A stretch of DNA of 64,000 nucleotides, taken from contig NZ_JANUGP010000011.1 in the NCBI RefSeq assembly GCF_024753135.1, positions 62,001 through 126,000 of the forward strand, given 5' to 3'. Positions 1 through 8,065 of the stretch are shown piece by piece; the stretch's first letter is position 1; every line of letters begins with the position of its first letter. The stretch comes from Streptomyces pyxinicus. Lineage in GTDB: Bacteria > Actinomycetota > Actinomycetes > Streptomycetales > Streptomycetaceae. The notes below the pieces were generated by a model that worked only from the letters and a program-made list of their open reading frames with translations, was not told the origin of the DNA and made no database searches. A program made the position numbers and the translations under genes.

Positions 1-126
1 CGGCCCCGTCGGCGGCCCGCAGCGGGCGCGTCCCGCCGCCCCGGCGCCGCGGTCCGGCGGCCCCCGCCCCCGCGGAACCCGCCCCGGTGACCGGTCCCGG
101 GTAGCCGGTGGCCGATACTGGGGCAC

Positions 127-1584
127 ATGGCTTACGACGATCTTCGCTCCCTGCTGCGGGCGCTGGAGCGCGAGGGTGACCTCAAGCGCATCAAGGCCGA
201 GGTCGACCCCCACCTGGAAGTCGGGGAGATCGTCGACCGGGTGCAGAAGGCGGGCGGCCCGGCGCTGCTCTTCGAGAACGTCAGGGGCTCCGCGATGCCA
301 CTGGCGATGAACGTCTTCGGCACCGACCGCCGGCTGCTGAAGGCGCTGGGCCTGACGTCGTACGGCGAGATCTCCGAGAAGATCGGCGGCCTGCTCCGCC
401 CCGAGCTGCCGCACGGCTTCGTCGGCGTGCGCGAGGCCTTCGGCAAGCTCGGCGCGATGGCCCACGTGCCGCCGCGGAAGGTCAAGCCCGACAACGCCCC
501 CGTGCAGGAAGTGGTCCTGCGCGGCGACGACGTCGACCTCGACCGGCTCCCGGCGCTGTTCACCTGGCCCCAGGACGGCGGCTCCTTCTTCAACCTGGGC
601 CTGACCCACACCAAGGACCCGGAGACCGGCATCCGCAACCTGGGCCTGTACCGGCTCCAGCGGCACGACCGGCGCACCATCGGCATGCACTGGCAGATCC
701 ACAAGGACAGCCGCAACCACTACCAGGTGGCCGCCCGCCGGGGCGAGCGGCTGCCGGTCGCGATCGCCTTCGGCTGCCCGCCCGCCGTCACCTACGCCTC
801 CACCGCGCCGCTGCCCGGCGACATCGACGAGTACCTGTTCGCCGGGTTCCTCGCGGGCAAGCGGATCGAGATGGTCGACTGCAAGACGGTCCCGCTCCAG
901 GTCCCGGCGAACGCCGAGGTCGTCCTGGAGGGCTGGCTGGAGCCCGGCGAGATGCTGCCCGAGGGCCCCTTCGGCGACCACACCGGCTTCTACACCCCGC
1001 AGGAGCCCTTCCCGGCACTGACCATCGACTGCGTCACCATGCGAAAGCGGCCGCTGCTCCAGTCGATCGTCGTCGGCCGCCCGCCCACCGAGGACGGCCC
1101 GCTCGGCCGCGCCACGGAGCGGTTCTTCCTGCCGCTGCTCAAGATCATCGTCCCGGACATCGTGGACTACCACCTCCCCGAGGCCGGCGGCTTCCACAAC
1201 TGCGCGATCGTCTCGATCGACAAGAAGTACCCGAAGCACGCGCAGAAGGTGATGCACGCGGTGTGGGGGGCGCACATGATGTCCCTGACGAAACTGATCG
1301 TGGTGGTGGACGCCGACTGCGACGTCCACGACCTCCACGAGGTCGCCTGGCGGGCCCTCGGCAACACCGACTACGCCCGCGACCTCACCGTCGTAGAAGG
1401 CCCCGTCGACCACCTGGACCATGCCTCCTACCAGCAGTTCTGGGGCGGCAAGGCGGGCATCGACGCCACCCGGAAATGGCCGGAGGAGGGCTACACCCGC
1501 GACGGCGGATGGCCCGAGATGGTCCTCTCGGACCCGGATACGGCGGCCCTGGTGGACCGCCGCTGGAAGGAGTACGGCCTGTGA
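127..1584 (+). CDS. mqnL: UbiD-family menaquinone biosynthesis decarboxylase (MqnL-type)
   Basis: 485 aa UbiD-fold, prenylated-FMN-dependent decarboxylase. It is expected to remove the carboxylate of the prenylated 6-carboxy-naphthoate intermediate late in the futalosine menaquinone pathway. The family signature EGPFGDHTGFYTP lies near residues 279-291; E279 and D284 correspond to the catalytic acid pair of UbiD enzymes, with Asp in the second place as in E. coli UbiD. Length is normal for the family. The stop overlaps the GTG of the prenyltransferase (GTGA), so the two are translationally coupled, and its cofactor-making partner UbiX is two genes downstream. Family is certain; the exact step is inferred from context. 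Confidence 0.93.
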   Translation: MAYDDLRSLLRALEREGDLKRIKAEVDPHLEVGEIVDRVQKAGGPALLFENVRGSAMPLAMNVFGTDRRLLKALGLTSYGEISEKIGGLLRPELPHGFVGVREAFGKLGAMAHVPPRKVKPDNAPVQEVVLRGDDVDLDRLPALFTWPQDGGSFFNLGLTHTKDPETGIRNLGLYRLQRHDRRTIGMHWQIHKDSRNHYQVAARRGERLPVAIAFGCPPAVTYASTAPLPGDIDEYLFAGFLAGKRIEMVDCKTVPLQVPANAEVVLEGWLEPGEMLPEGPFGDHTGFYTPQEPFPALTIDCVTMRKRPLLQSIVVGRPPTEDGPLGRATERFFLPLLKIIVPDIVDYHLPEAGGFHNCAIVSIDKKYPKHAQKVMHAVWGAHMMSLTKLIVVVDADCDVHDLHEVAWRALGNTDYARDLTVVEGPVDHLDHASYQQFWGGKAGIDATRKWPEEGYTRDGGWPEMVLSDPDTAALVDRRWKEYGL

Positions 1585-2486
1585 CCAGCGCCTCCGCCGC
1601 GATCCCACGGCAGCCGGGCCGCACGAAGGCGTTCCTGCGCCTGGTGATGATCGAGCACTCCATCTTCGCGCTGCCCTTCGCCTACATCGCCGCGCTCACC
1701 GCGATGTTCCAGTGGGACGAGAACATCCACTGGGGCCGGCTGCTGCTGGTCACCGTCTGCATGGTCGGCCTGCGCACGTTCGCGATGGCCGTCAACCGGA
1801 TCATCGACCGCGAGATCGACGCCCGGAACCCGCGCACCGCGCACCGCGAGCTGGTGACCGGTGCGATGTCCGTCCGGCACGCCTGGACCGGCGCCGTCGT
1901 CGCCCTGGTGGTCTTCCTCGGCGCGGCGGCCCTGCTCAACCCGCTGTGCCTGGCCCTCGCGCCGGTGGCCGTGGTCCCGATGGTGGTCTACCCCTACGGC
2001 AAGCGGTTCACGAACTTCCCGCAGGCCATCCTCGGTCTCGCCCAGGCCATGGGCCCGATCGGCGGCTGGCTCGCCGTCTCCGGCACCTGGTCCTGGGACG
2101 CGGTGATCCTCGGGCTCGCCGTCGGCGTCTGGATCGGCGGCTTCGACCTGATCTACGCCTGCCAGGACGTGGACACCGACCGCGAGATCGGCGTCCGGTC
2201 GGTGCCGGCCCGCTTCGGCATCCCGGCGGCGATCTGGGGCGCGCGGGCCTGCCACACCGTCACCACGGCCCTGTTCGTCTGGTACGCCCTCGCCACCCAC
2301 GCCGGCGCGTTCTTCTGGCTGGGCCTGCTGGTCGTCGCGGGCGCCTTCGTCTACGAGCACCGCATCGTCCGCCCGCACGACCTGTCCCGCCTGAACCGGG
2401 CGTTCTTCAGCGTCAACGGGTTCATCGGCATTGCCCTGTTCGTGTGCGCGCTGCTCGACCTCCTGGTCCGGGGTCTGACCGTCTGA
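1581..2486 (+). CDS. mqnP: Menaquinone biosynthesis prenyltransferase MqnP (UbiA family)
   Basis: 301 aa polytopic membrane prenyltransferase that attaches the polyprenyl tail to the naphthoate ring. The two Asp-rich Mg-diphosphate motifs are visible: NRIIDREID near residue 72 and YACQDVDTDREIG near residue 192, separated by hydrophobic helices (UbiA has 8-9 TM segments). The start is the GTG overlapping the upstream stop; upstream extension of the frame lies inside the decarboxylase gene and is not protein-like. Context with UbiD, UbiX and MqnE supports MqnP over a heme or chlorophyll UbiA homologue. Confidence 0.92.
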   Translation: MTSASAAIPRQPGRTKAFLRLVMIEHSIFALPFAYIAALTAMFQWDENIHWGRLLLVTVCMVGLRTFAMAVNRIIDREIDARNPRTAHRELVTGAMSVRHAWTGAVVALVVFLGAAALLNPLCLALAPVAVVPMVVYPYGKRFTNFPQAILGLAQAMGPIGGWLAVSGTWSWDAVILGLAVGVWIGGFDLIYACQDVDTDREIGVRSVPARFGIPAAIWGARACHTVTTALFVWYALATHAGAFFWLGLLVVAGAFVYEHRIVRPHDLSRLNRAFFSVNGFIGIALFVCALLDLLVRGLTV

Positions 2487-2532
2487 CTACCGTGCGGCCT
2501 ACCATCGAGGGCAGGACCCCAGGGAGGCCAGC

Positions 2533-3105
2533 GTGACCGTCTCGGGCATCGACCGCCTGCACTCGCAGCTCAGCAAGCTGGAGGACATGTTCCCCGGCTA
2601 TGTGACGGAGATTGTCGAGGGCAGCATCGTGATGAGTCCACTCAGGCCGTTCCACAACGAGACGATCATGAGGTTGTGGGCTCAGCTCGAAGCACAGCTC
2701 GGTCCGGAGTGGGGCTTCATCAGCGATGTGGCGATCCCCTTCAGCGACGACTTCGAGTTCTGTCCGGACCTCGCCGTCATTCCGGCGGCCGAGAAGAACC
2801 GCAACCTCACCTGCTATCCGCCCGATCTCGTGGAACTGGCGATCGAGGTGGTCTCTCCGAGCAGCGTCCGCAACGACTACGAGGTCAAGAACAAGCAGTA
2901 CGCGGCTCGCGGCATCCCGAACTACCTGATTTTCGATCCGCGCACCGGGCACCTCCACACGCTGTGGAACCCCGGACCGGACGGATACCTGGGCCGGGAC
3001 ACGCTTGCGTATGGGGGCGAGCTGACCGTGGAGACGAAGCTCGCGAGCCTCACGCTGGACACCAGCCGGCTGCCCGTGGACCCCGAGGCGGGCAACCCCT
3101 CCTGA
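2533..3105 (+). CDS. Uma2 family endonuclease-like protein (DUF820)
   Basis: 190 aa protein of the Uma2/DUF820 family, a PD-(D/E)XK nuclease fold that is heavily expanded in streptomycetes and cyanobacteria. Visible elements: EIVEGSIVMSP near residue 26, PDLAVIP near 77 (the PD acid), ELAIEVVSPSS near 100 (ExE) and NKQYAARGIPNYLIFDP after 118 (candidate Lys). Starts with a GTG 46 nt after mqnP. In vivo substrate is unknown. It interrupts the menaquinone genes and is slightly less GC-rich than its neighbours, which suggests an insertion. Confidence 0.85.
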   Translation: MTVSGIDRLHSQLSKLEDMFPGYVTEIVEGSIVMSPLRPFHNETIMRLWAQLEAQLGPEWGFISDVAIPFSDDFEFCPDLAVIPAAEKNRNLTCYPPDLVELAIEVVSPSSVRNDYEVKNKQYAARGIPNYLIFDPRTGHLHTLWNPGPDGYLGRDTLAYGGELTVETKLASLTLDTSRLPVDPEAGNPS

Positions 3106-3136
3106 GCGATCCCCGACCCACCGGTACGCTCAAGGT

Positions 3137-3811
3137 GTGAACGCAGGAGAATCGCAGCGCGTGCCTTGGATCGTGGGGGTGTCCGGAGCTTCCGGGACGC
3201 CGTACGCGGCTGCCGTGCTGCGAGGCCTGCTGGCGGCCGGCGAGGCGGTGGACCTGGTGGTCAGCCGGGCCTCGCGGCTGACCCTGCTGGACGAGACCGG
3301 GATCGCCTTCCGGGACGCCCACTGGCAGGAGGACCTGCGGGAGTGGCTGGCCCGGGGCGCCGACGGCAAGCCCGGCACCTTCGACGTGGACGTCAGCGGC
3401 GTCCGGTACTGGCCCGCCGGCGACCTCGCGGCCGGGCCGTCCTCCGGGTCGTACCCGGCCAAGGGCATGCTGATCGTGCCCGCCTCAACCGCCTGCGTGG
3501 CCGGGGTCGCCCTCGGCCTGTCCAAGGACCTCCTCCAGCGGACGGCGAGCGTCACCCTGAAGGAACGCCGCACCCTCGTCGTCGCGGTGCGCGAGACCCC
3601 GCTGAACGGCCAGACCCTGCGGCACCTCGTCACGCTGGACGACGCCGGCGCCACGGTCGTACCGGCCTCGCCCGCCTTCTACGCGGGCGCCACGCACATC
3701 CAGGACCTGGTGGACTTCGTCGCCGGACGGGTGCTGGACGCGGCCGGCGTCGGGCACCAGCTGTACCGGCGGTGGCGGGGCGACCTGGGCGTCGGCCGGC
3801 CCGACCAGTAG
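3137..3811 (+). CDS. ubiX: UbiX family flavin prenyltransferase
   Basis: 224 aa homologue of UbiX/MqnM, which prenylates FMN with dimethylallyl phosphate to make the prenyl-FMN cofactor used by the UbiD-type enzyme at the left end. The N-terminal FMN-binding signature GVSGASGTPYA is at about residues 13-23; the conserved KERRTLVVAVRETPLN segment follows in the C-terminal half. GTG start 31 nt after the Uma2 gene. The central stretch is somewhat longer than in minimal (about 190 aa) UbiX proteins. Soluble, dodecameric in known members. Confidence 0.92.
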   Translation: MNAGESQRVPWIVGVSGASGTPYAAAVLRGLLAAGEAVDLVVSRASRLTLLDETGIAFRDAHWQEDLREWLARGADGKPGTFDVDVSGVRYWPAGDLAAGPSSGSYPAKGMLIVPASTACVAGVALGLSKDLLQRTASVTLKERRTLVVAVRETPLNGQTLRHLVTLDDAGATVVPASPAFYAGATHIQDLVDFVAGRVLDAAGVGHQLYRRWRGDLGVGRPDQ

Positions 3812-3880
3812 AACCCTCAGCACCTCTCATCACTTCGCTTCACTTCACCTCGGAACTCTTCACCGGAAGGCTTCGATCGC

Positions 3881-4336
3881 ATGGACGCGGTGGACAGGCA
3901 GCTCATCCAGGCCCTGAGAGAGAACGGCCGGGCCTCCTACGCCGAGCTGGGACGCCTCGTCGGCCTGTCGGGACCCAGTGTCACCGACCGCATCAACCGG
4001 CTGGAGGCGGCCGGTGTCATCACCGGGTACCGCGCCACGGTCGACTCGGCCTCGCTCGGCCTCGGGGTCATCGCCCTGATCGGCATCTCGCTGTCCGACG
4101 CCGCCGACCACGAGGACGTCGCGCAGCGGCTGCGGGACCTGCCGGAGATCGAGGACTGCTGGTTCATCGCCGGCGACGACTCCTTCATGCTCAAGGTGCG
4201 CTCCACGGACGTGGACGGGCTGGAGAAGACGATCCGCCGGCTGAGCGGCACCAAGGGCGTCTCGCGCACCCGTACCACGATCGTGCTGTCCACGAAGTGG
4301 GAGAACCGGGTCGGCGAGTTGCCCGAAGAGGTCTAG
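3881..4336 (+). CDS. Lrp/AsnC family transcriptional regulator
   Basis: 151 aa feast/famine regulator. The N-terminal winged HTH (YAELGRLVGLSGPSVTDRIN, about residues 19-38) is followed by a RAM/ACT-like effector-binding domain (about 65-150). Full family length with good SD-spaced ATG. It lies between ubiX and mqnE in the same direction, so it may respond to an amino acid or aromatic signal and control these genes, but no operator was identified. Confidence 0.9.
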   Translation: MDAVDRQLIQALRENGRASYAELGRLVGLSGPSVTDRINRLEAAGVITGYRATVDSASLGLGVIALIGISLSDAADHEDVAQRLRDLPEIEDCWFIAGDDSFMLKVRSTDVDGLEKTIRRLSGTKGVSRTRTTIVLSTKWENRVGELPEEV

Positions 4337-4374
4337 GGATACCGTTGGCCGAGCTGTCGGAGAAAGGTGTGGGC

Positions 4375-5538
4375 ATGGACGTCGGGCTCAAGCGCGAGCT
4401 GGAGGAGAAGGTCCGTTCCGGTGAGCGGCTGACCCGCGAGGACGGCATCGCGCTGTACGCGTCGGACGACCTGGCCTGGCTCGGTGGCCTCGCGCACGAG
4501 GTGCGGACCCGCAAGAACGGTGACGTGGTCCACTTCAACGTCAACCGGCACCTCAACATGACCAACGTGTGCACGGCCTCCTGCGCCTACTGCTCGTTCC
4601 AGCGCAAGCCGGGCGAGAAGGACGCGTACACGATGCGCATCGAGGAGGCCGTCAAGCTCGCCAAGGCGATGGAGTCGGAGAACCTCACCGAGCTGCACAT
4701 CGTCAACGGCCTGCACCCGAACCTGCCCTGGCGGTACTACCCGCGCTCCCTGCGCGAGCTGAAGGCCGCCCTGCCGGACGTCTCCCTGAAGGCGTTCACG
4801 GCGACGGAGATCCACCACTTCGAGACGATCAGCGGACTGTCGGCCTCCGAGATCCTGGACGAGCTGATCGACGCGGGCCTGGAGTCGCTGACCGGCGGCG
4901 GCGCGGAGATCTTCGACTGGGAGGTCCGGCAGCACATCGTGGACCACCGCACCCACTGGGAGGACTGGTCCCGCATCCACCGGCTGGCGCACGAGAAGGG
5001 TCTGAAGACCCCGTGCACCATGCTCTACGGCCACATCGAGGAGCCCCGGCACCGGGTCGACCACGTGCTGCGGCTGCGGGAACTCCAGGACGAGACCGGC
5101 GGCTTCCAGGTCTTCATCCCGCTGCGCTACCAGCACGACTTCGTGGACATGCAGGACGGCAAGGTCCGCAACCGCCTCCAGGCGCGCACCCAGATGGCCA
5201 CCGGCGCCGAGGCGCTGAAGACCTTCGCCGTCTCCCGGCTGCTGTTCGACAACGTCCCGCACGTGAAGGTCTTCTGGGTCATGCACGGCGTGCAGACCGC
5301 CCAGCTCGCCCTCCAGCACGGCGCCGACGACATGGACGGCTCGGTCGTGGAGTACAAGATCACCCACGACGCGGACAACTACGGCACGCCGAACAAGCTG
5401 ACCCGCGAGGACCTGCTCGACCTGATCCGCGACGCGGGCTTCCGCCCGGTGGAACGCAACACGCGCTACGAGATCATCCGCGAGTACGAGGGCCCGGACC
5501 CGGCGCGACGTGACGCTCCGCAGCCGATGCGGGTCTGA
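4375..5538 (+). CDS. mqnE: Aminofutalosine synthase MqnE (radical SAM)
   Basis: 387 aa radical SAM enzyme that joins the 3-[(1-carboxyvinyl)oxy]benzoate made by MqnA to SAM-derived adenosyl, giving aminodeoxyfutalosine. The [4Fe-4S] cluster motif CxxxCxxC is C66, C70 and C73 in VCTASCAYCSFQRK. The C-terminal half has the conserved LRYQHDFVDM and KVFWVMHGVQTAQLAL segments of the SCO4494-type family. ATG chosen after an AGAAAGGTG ribosome-binding region; 38 nt separate it from the Lrp gene. Second catalytic step of the pathway. Confidence 0.95.
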   Translation: MDVGLKRELEEKVRSGERLTREDGIALYASDDLAWLGGLAHEVRTRKNGDVVHFNVNRHLNMTNVCTASCAYCSFQRKPGEKDAYTMRIEEAVKLAKAMESENLTELHIVNGLHPNLPWRYYPRSLRELKAALPDVSLKAFTATEIHHFETISGLSASEILDELIDAGLESLTGGGAEIFDWEVRQHIVDHRTHWEDWSRIHRLAHEKGLKTPCTMLYGHIEEPRHRVDHVLRLRELQDETGGFQVFIPLRYQHDFVDMQDGKVRNRLQARTQMATGAEALKTFAVSRLLFDNVPHVKVFWVMHGVQTAQLALQHGADDMDGSVVEYKITHDADNYGTPNKLTREDLLDLIRDAGFRPVERNTRYEIIREYEGPDPARRDAPQPMRV

Positions 5539-5567
5539 GGACGGGATCCCGGCCGGAGACCGAACCC

Positions 5568-5598
5568 ACCCCTCGGTTCCCCCGCACCACCGAGGGGT
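5568..5598. terminator. Hairpin between mqnE and the UdgX gene
   Basis: Perfect 10-bp inverted repeat ACCCCTCGGT / ACCGAGGGGT (5568-5577 and 5589-5598) with an 11-nt loop, 30 nt after the mqnE stop and ending 11 nt before the udgX ATG. No T-tract follows, so it is either a GC-type terminator or a hairpin that masks the udgX ribosome-binding region. Confidence 0.5.
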
Positions 5599-5609
5599 AC
5601 CCGGCGGCC

Positions 5610-6260
5610 ATGCCCGGCACCAAGGCACCCGAGGACCAGTACACCGCGGAGCCGTTCGTCCCCGAGGGCGCCGGTCTCCCGGGTCTCCGCGAAGCCGCCG
5701 CCGGCTGCCACGGCTGCCCCCTGCACAGGGACGCCACGCAGACCGTCTTCGGTGCCGGGAACACCGACGCCCGCGTGATGCTCGTCGGGGAGCAGCCCGG
5801 CGACCAGGAGGACCGGCAGGGCAGGCCGTTCGTCGGGCCGGCCGGAAAGCTGCTGGACCAGGCCCTCGCGGAGGCCGGCATCGACCCCGCCGAGACGTAC
5901 GTCACCAACGCCGTCAAGCATTTCAAGTTCACCCGGGCCGAGCCCCGCAAGCGCCGTATCCACAAGTCCCCCAGCCTGCGCGAGATGACGGCCTGCGGCC
6001 CCTGGCTGGCGGCGGAGCTGGCGCTCGTGGAACCCGAGCTGATCGTGGTGCTGGGCGCGACGGCCGGCAAGGCGCTGTTGGGCTCGTCGTTCCGGGTCGG
6101 CGAGGTGCGCGGCACCGTGCTGGAACGGGAGATCCACGGCCGCCCCGAGCGGCTCGTCCCCACCGTGCATCCGTCGGCCGTGCTGCGGGCCGACGACCGT
6201 GAGGACGCCTACCAAGGTCTGCTGGCCGATCTTAAAGTGGCTGTACGCACCCTGGCGTAA
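5610..6260 (+). CDS. udgX: UdgX-type uracil-DNA glycosylase
   Basis: 216 aa member of the uracil-DNA glycosylase superfamily, of the family-4-like UdgX branch. Motif A is GEQPGDQEDRQGRPFVGPAG (from residue 60), and motif B is HPSAVLRA near residue 186. The diagnostic insertion loop KRRIH is at residues 114-118; in Mycobacterium UdgX the loop His attacks the abasic sugar and stays covalently bound to DNA, so H118 is the predicted nucleophile. Iron-sulfur Cys of family 4 are present (HGCPLH near 30-37 region and later Cys). ATG has only a weak SD and sits just after a hairpin. Confidence 0.9.
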   Translation: MPGTKAPEDQYTAEPFVPEGAGLPGLREAAAGCHGCPLHRDATQTVFGAGNTDARVMLVGEQPGDQEDRQGRPFVGPAGKLLDQALAEAGIDPAETYVTNAVKHFKFTRAEPRKRRIHKSPSLREMTACGPWLAAELALVEPELIVVLGATAGKALLGSSFRVGEVRGTVLEREIHGRPERLVPTVHPSAVLRADDREDAYQGLLADLKVAVRTLA

Positions 6261-6276
6261 TAGATACCATCCCCGC

Positions 6277-6801
6277 ATGCCCCTTACCTTCACCCTGGAC
6301 CCCGCGGTCACCCCCGCCCTGCGCGACGGCGTCCTCGACCTGTGGACGGACGTCAGCAACGCGGGCGGAGCCGTCGGCTTCGTGGCGCCCGTGAGCCGCG
6401 AGGAGATACGCCCCGACCTGGTGCGGCACCTCGCGGCCATGGCCGAGGGCCGGCACCGGCTGCTGGTCGGGCACGACGAGGCGGGCGCGGTGGCGGCGAC
6501 CGCCTTCTTCTCCTTCAACACGCACCGGCTCCAACGGCACTGGGTGTGGCTCTACACGGTGATGGTCCACCCCCGGCACCAGGGCCAGGGGTACGGTCGC
6601 GACCTGATGACGGCGGCCGAGGACGCGGCCCGCTCCTTCGACGGCATCGAGGCGATCCGGCTCGGCTGCCGGGGCGGCCTCGGCCTGGAGCGCTTCTACG
6701 GCTCCTGCGGCTACAAGGAGGTCGGCCGGGTGCCCGGCGCCATCCGCTGCGGCGCCGACGACGACCGCGACGACATCACCATGCTGCTGCCGCTGACGTG
6801 A
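6277..6801 (+). CDS. GNAT family N-acetyltransferase
   Basis: 174 aa acetyltransferase. The acetyl-CoA binding core VMVHPRHQGQGYGRDLMTAA (about residues 92-111) and the following RLGCRGGLGLERFYGSCGYKE segment are typical of GNAT enzymes acting on small molecules. Start ATG is 16 nt after the udgX stop; the longer in-frame extension overlaps udgX and was rejected. Substrate unknown. Same-strand closeness to udgX suggests cotranscription. Confidence 0.85.
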   Translation: MPLTFTLDPAVTPALRDGVLDLWTDVSNAGGAVGFVAPVSREEIRPDLVRHLAAMAEGRHRLLVGHDEAGAVAATAFFSFNTHRLQRHWVWLYTVMVHPRHQGQGYGRDLMTAAEDAARSFDGIEAIRLGCRGGLGLERFYGSCGYKEVGRVPGAIRCGADDDRDDITMLLPLT

Positions 6802-6904
6802 GGCCCGCCACCCCCTGCGAAGATCGCCGATCGGGCGTGCTTCACTGGACGATGCCCGATATGGGTTGTCCGACCGTTCGTATGACAGGGAAGAGTGGAT
6901 TGAG

Positions 6905-7207
6905 ATGCTCCGCTACACGCTGATGCGCCTCGGCATCTTCGCCGGCTGCCTCGTGGTCGTCTGGGGAGCCGTCTACTCCGGGATCTTCCCGCGCGGCTAC
7001 GGCGCCGGCAACGCCAACTTCTTCTGGGTCCTGCTGCTGGCCCTGGTGCTGTCCGCGCCGATCAGCTGGGTGGTGCTGCGCAAGGAGCGGGACCGGGCCT
7101 CCGTACGGGTCGCCGGCCGGGTCGAGCGGATGAAGGCCAACCTGGAGGCCAACCGCAGCCAGGAGGACACCGAGGACGCCGGGCACGTGCAGCGCCAGGC
7201 TTCCTGA
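6905..7207 (+). CDS. Small membrane protein, DUF4229-type
   Basis: 100 aa protein with two hydrophobic segments (about residues 8-26 and 34-58) and a charged C-terminal tail rich in Arg, Glu and Gln. The pattern MLRYTLMRLGIFAGCLVVVW at the start and WVVLRKERDRASVRVA after the second helix matches the DUF4229 actinobacterial family. ATG at 6905 is preceded by GGAAGAGTGGATTGAG; an upstream in-frame ATG 39 nt earlier gives an unlikely charged extension. Function unknown. Confidence 0.75.
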   Translation: MLRYTLMRLGIFAGCLVVVWGAVYSGIFPRGYGAGNANFFWVLLLALVLSAPISWVVLRKERDRASVRVAGRVERMKANLEANRSQEDTEDAGHVQRQAS

Positions 7208-7255
7208 CCTCGCGGGGGCCTCGCGGGGGGCGGGCGCCCGATTAGGCTTGCCGCC

Positions 7256-7906
7256 ATGGGTGCCGTGAAGACCAAGCGGATGCCGCGTGCGGTGCGGGAG
7301 CGGCAGATGCTCGACGCCGCCGTACGGATCTTCGGCCGGCGGGGGTACCGGGCCGCCTCGATGGACGAGATCGCCGAACTGGCGGGCGTGTCCAAGCCGT
7401 TGGTGTATCTGTACCTGAACTCCAAGGAAGACCTGTTCACCGCGTGCCTCCGCCGGGAGGCCACCGCGCTGACCCGGGCGGTGCGCGAGGGAGTCCGTCC
7501 GGACCTGCCCGCCGACCGGCAACTCTGGGAGGGACTGCGGGCGTTCTTCGCGCACACCGCCGAGCACCCCGACGGCTGGTCGGTGCTCCGGTCGCAGGCC
7601 CGCACGCACGGGGAGCCGTTCGCGGCCGAGGTCGCCGCGATGCGCGAGGAGATCGTCGCGTTCGTGACCCGGCTGATCGCGGTCGCGGCGAGGGAGGCCC
7701 ACCGCGATCCCGACCTCCCCGAGCGCGAGGTCGCCGGTCTCGCCGAGGCGTTGGTGGGGGCGGCCGAGTCCCTCGCGGCGTGGGCCAACACCACCCCCGG
7801 CGTCACCGCCCGGCAGGCGGCGGCCACGCTGATGAACTTCGCCTGGTCGGGGCTGGGTGCCCTGAGGGAGGGGCGGGGGTGGGTGCCGCCGGCGGGGGAG
7901 GGGTAG
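7256..7906 (+). CDS. TetR family transcriptional regulator
   Basis: 216 aa. The N-terminal HTH is complete: VRERQMLDAAVRIFGRRGYR, then MDEIAELAGVSKPLVYLYLN and SKEDLFTACL (about residues 12-62). The C-terminal ligand domain is ordinary for the family. It converges on the MaoC/FabG lipid genes, whose divergent promoter carries two palindromes (10264-10294), so it is a reasonable candidate regulator of that module. The ligand would be predicted to be an acyl-CoA, but this is inference. Confidence 0.92.
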   Translation: MGAVKTKRMPRAVRERQMLDAAVRIFGRRGYRAASMDEIAELAGVSKPLVYLYLNSKEDLFTACLRREATALTRAVREGVRPDLPADRQLWEGLRAFFAHTAEHPDGWSVLRSQARTHGEPFAAEVAAMREEIVAFVTRLIAVAAREAHRDPDLPEREVAGLAEALVGAAESLAAWANTTPGVTARQAAATLMNFAWSGLGALREGRGWVPPAGEG

Positions 7907-7948
7907 CGGTGTGGTGTGGAATGCCGGATGCGGGTAGTTCGTGGCTGG

Positions 7949-8017
7949 TCGCGCAGTTCCCCGCGCCCCTGAGGTCGGCTCACTGCAGCTCCCTCAGGGG
8001 CGCGGGGAACTGCGCGA
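7949..8017. terminator. Long inverted-repeat bidirectional terminator
   Basis: Two perfect 25-bp arms (7949-7973 and 7993-8017) separated by 19 nt, centred between the convergent TetR and MaoC genes. The core GCGCAGTTCCCCGCGCCCCT is a widely repeated intergenic element in Streptomyces genomes. Its stem would terminate transcription from both sides. Confidence 0.8.
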
Positions 8018-8065
8018 GCAACCCCCACGCACCCGCACCCGGCAGCCCACCTCCACCCCCCGCCC

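Noticed and set aside
1..126. End of a preceding gene at the left edge
   Set aside because: No frame with recognisable protein; only GC-rich spacer and the presumptive promoter of the decarboxylase gene.
1421..2536. Long Arg/Pro-rich open frame opposite in phase to mqnP
   Set aside because: Shadow of GC-rich coding sequence: no family motifs, no SD, full overlap with a clear gene.
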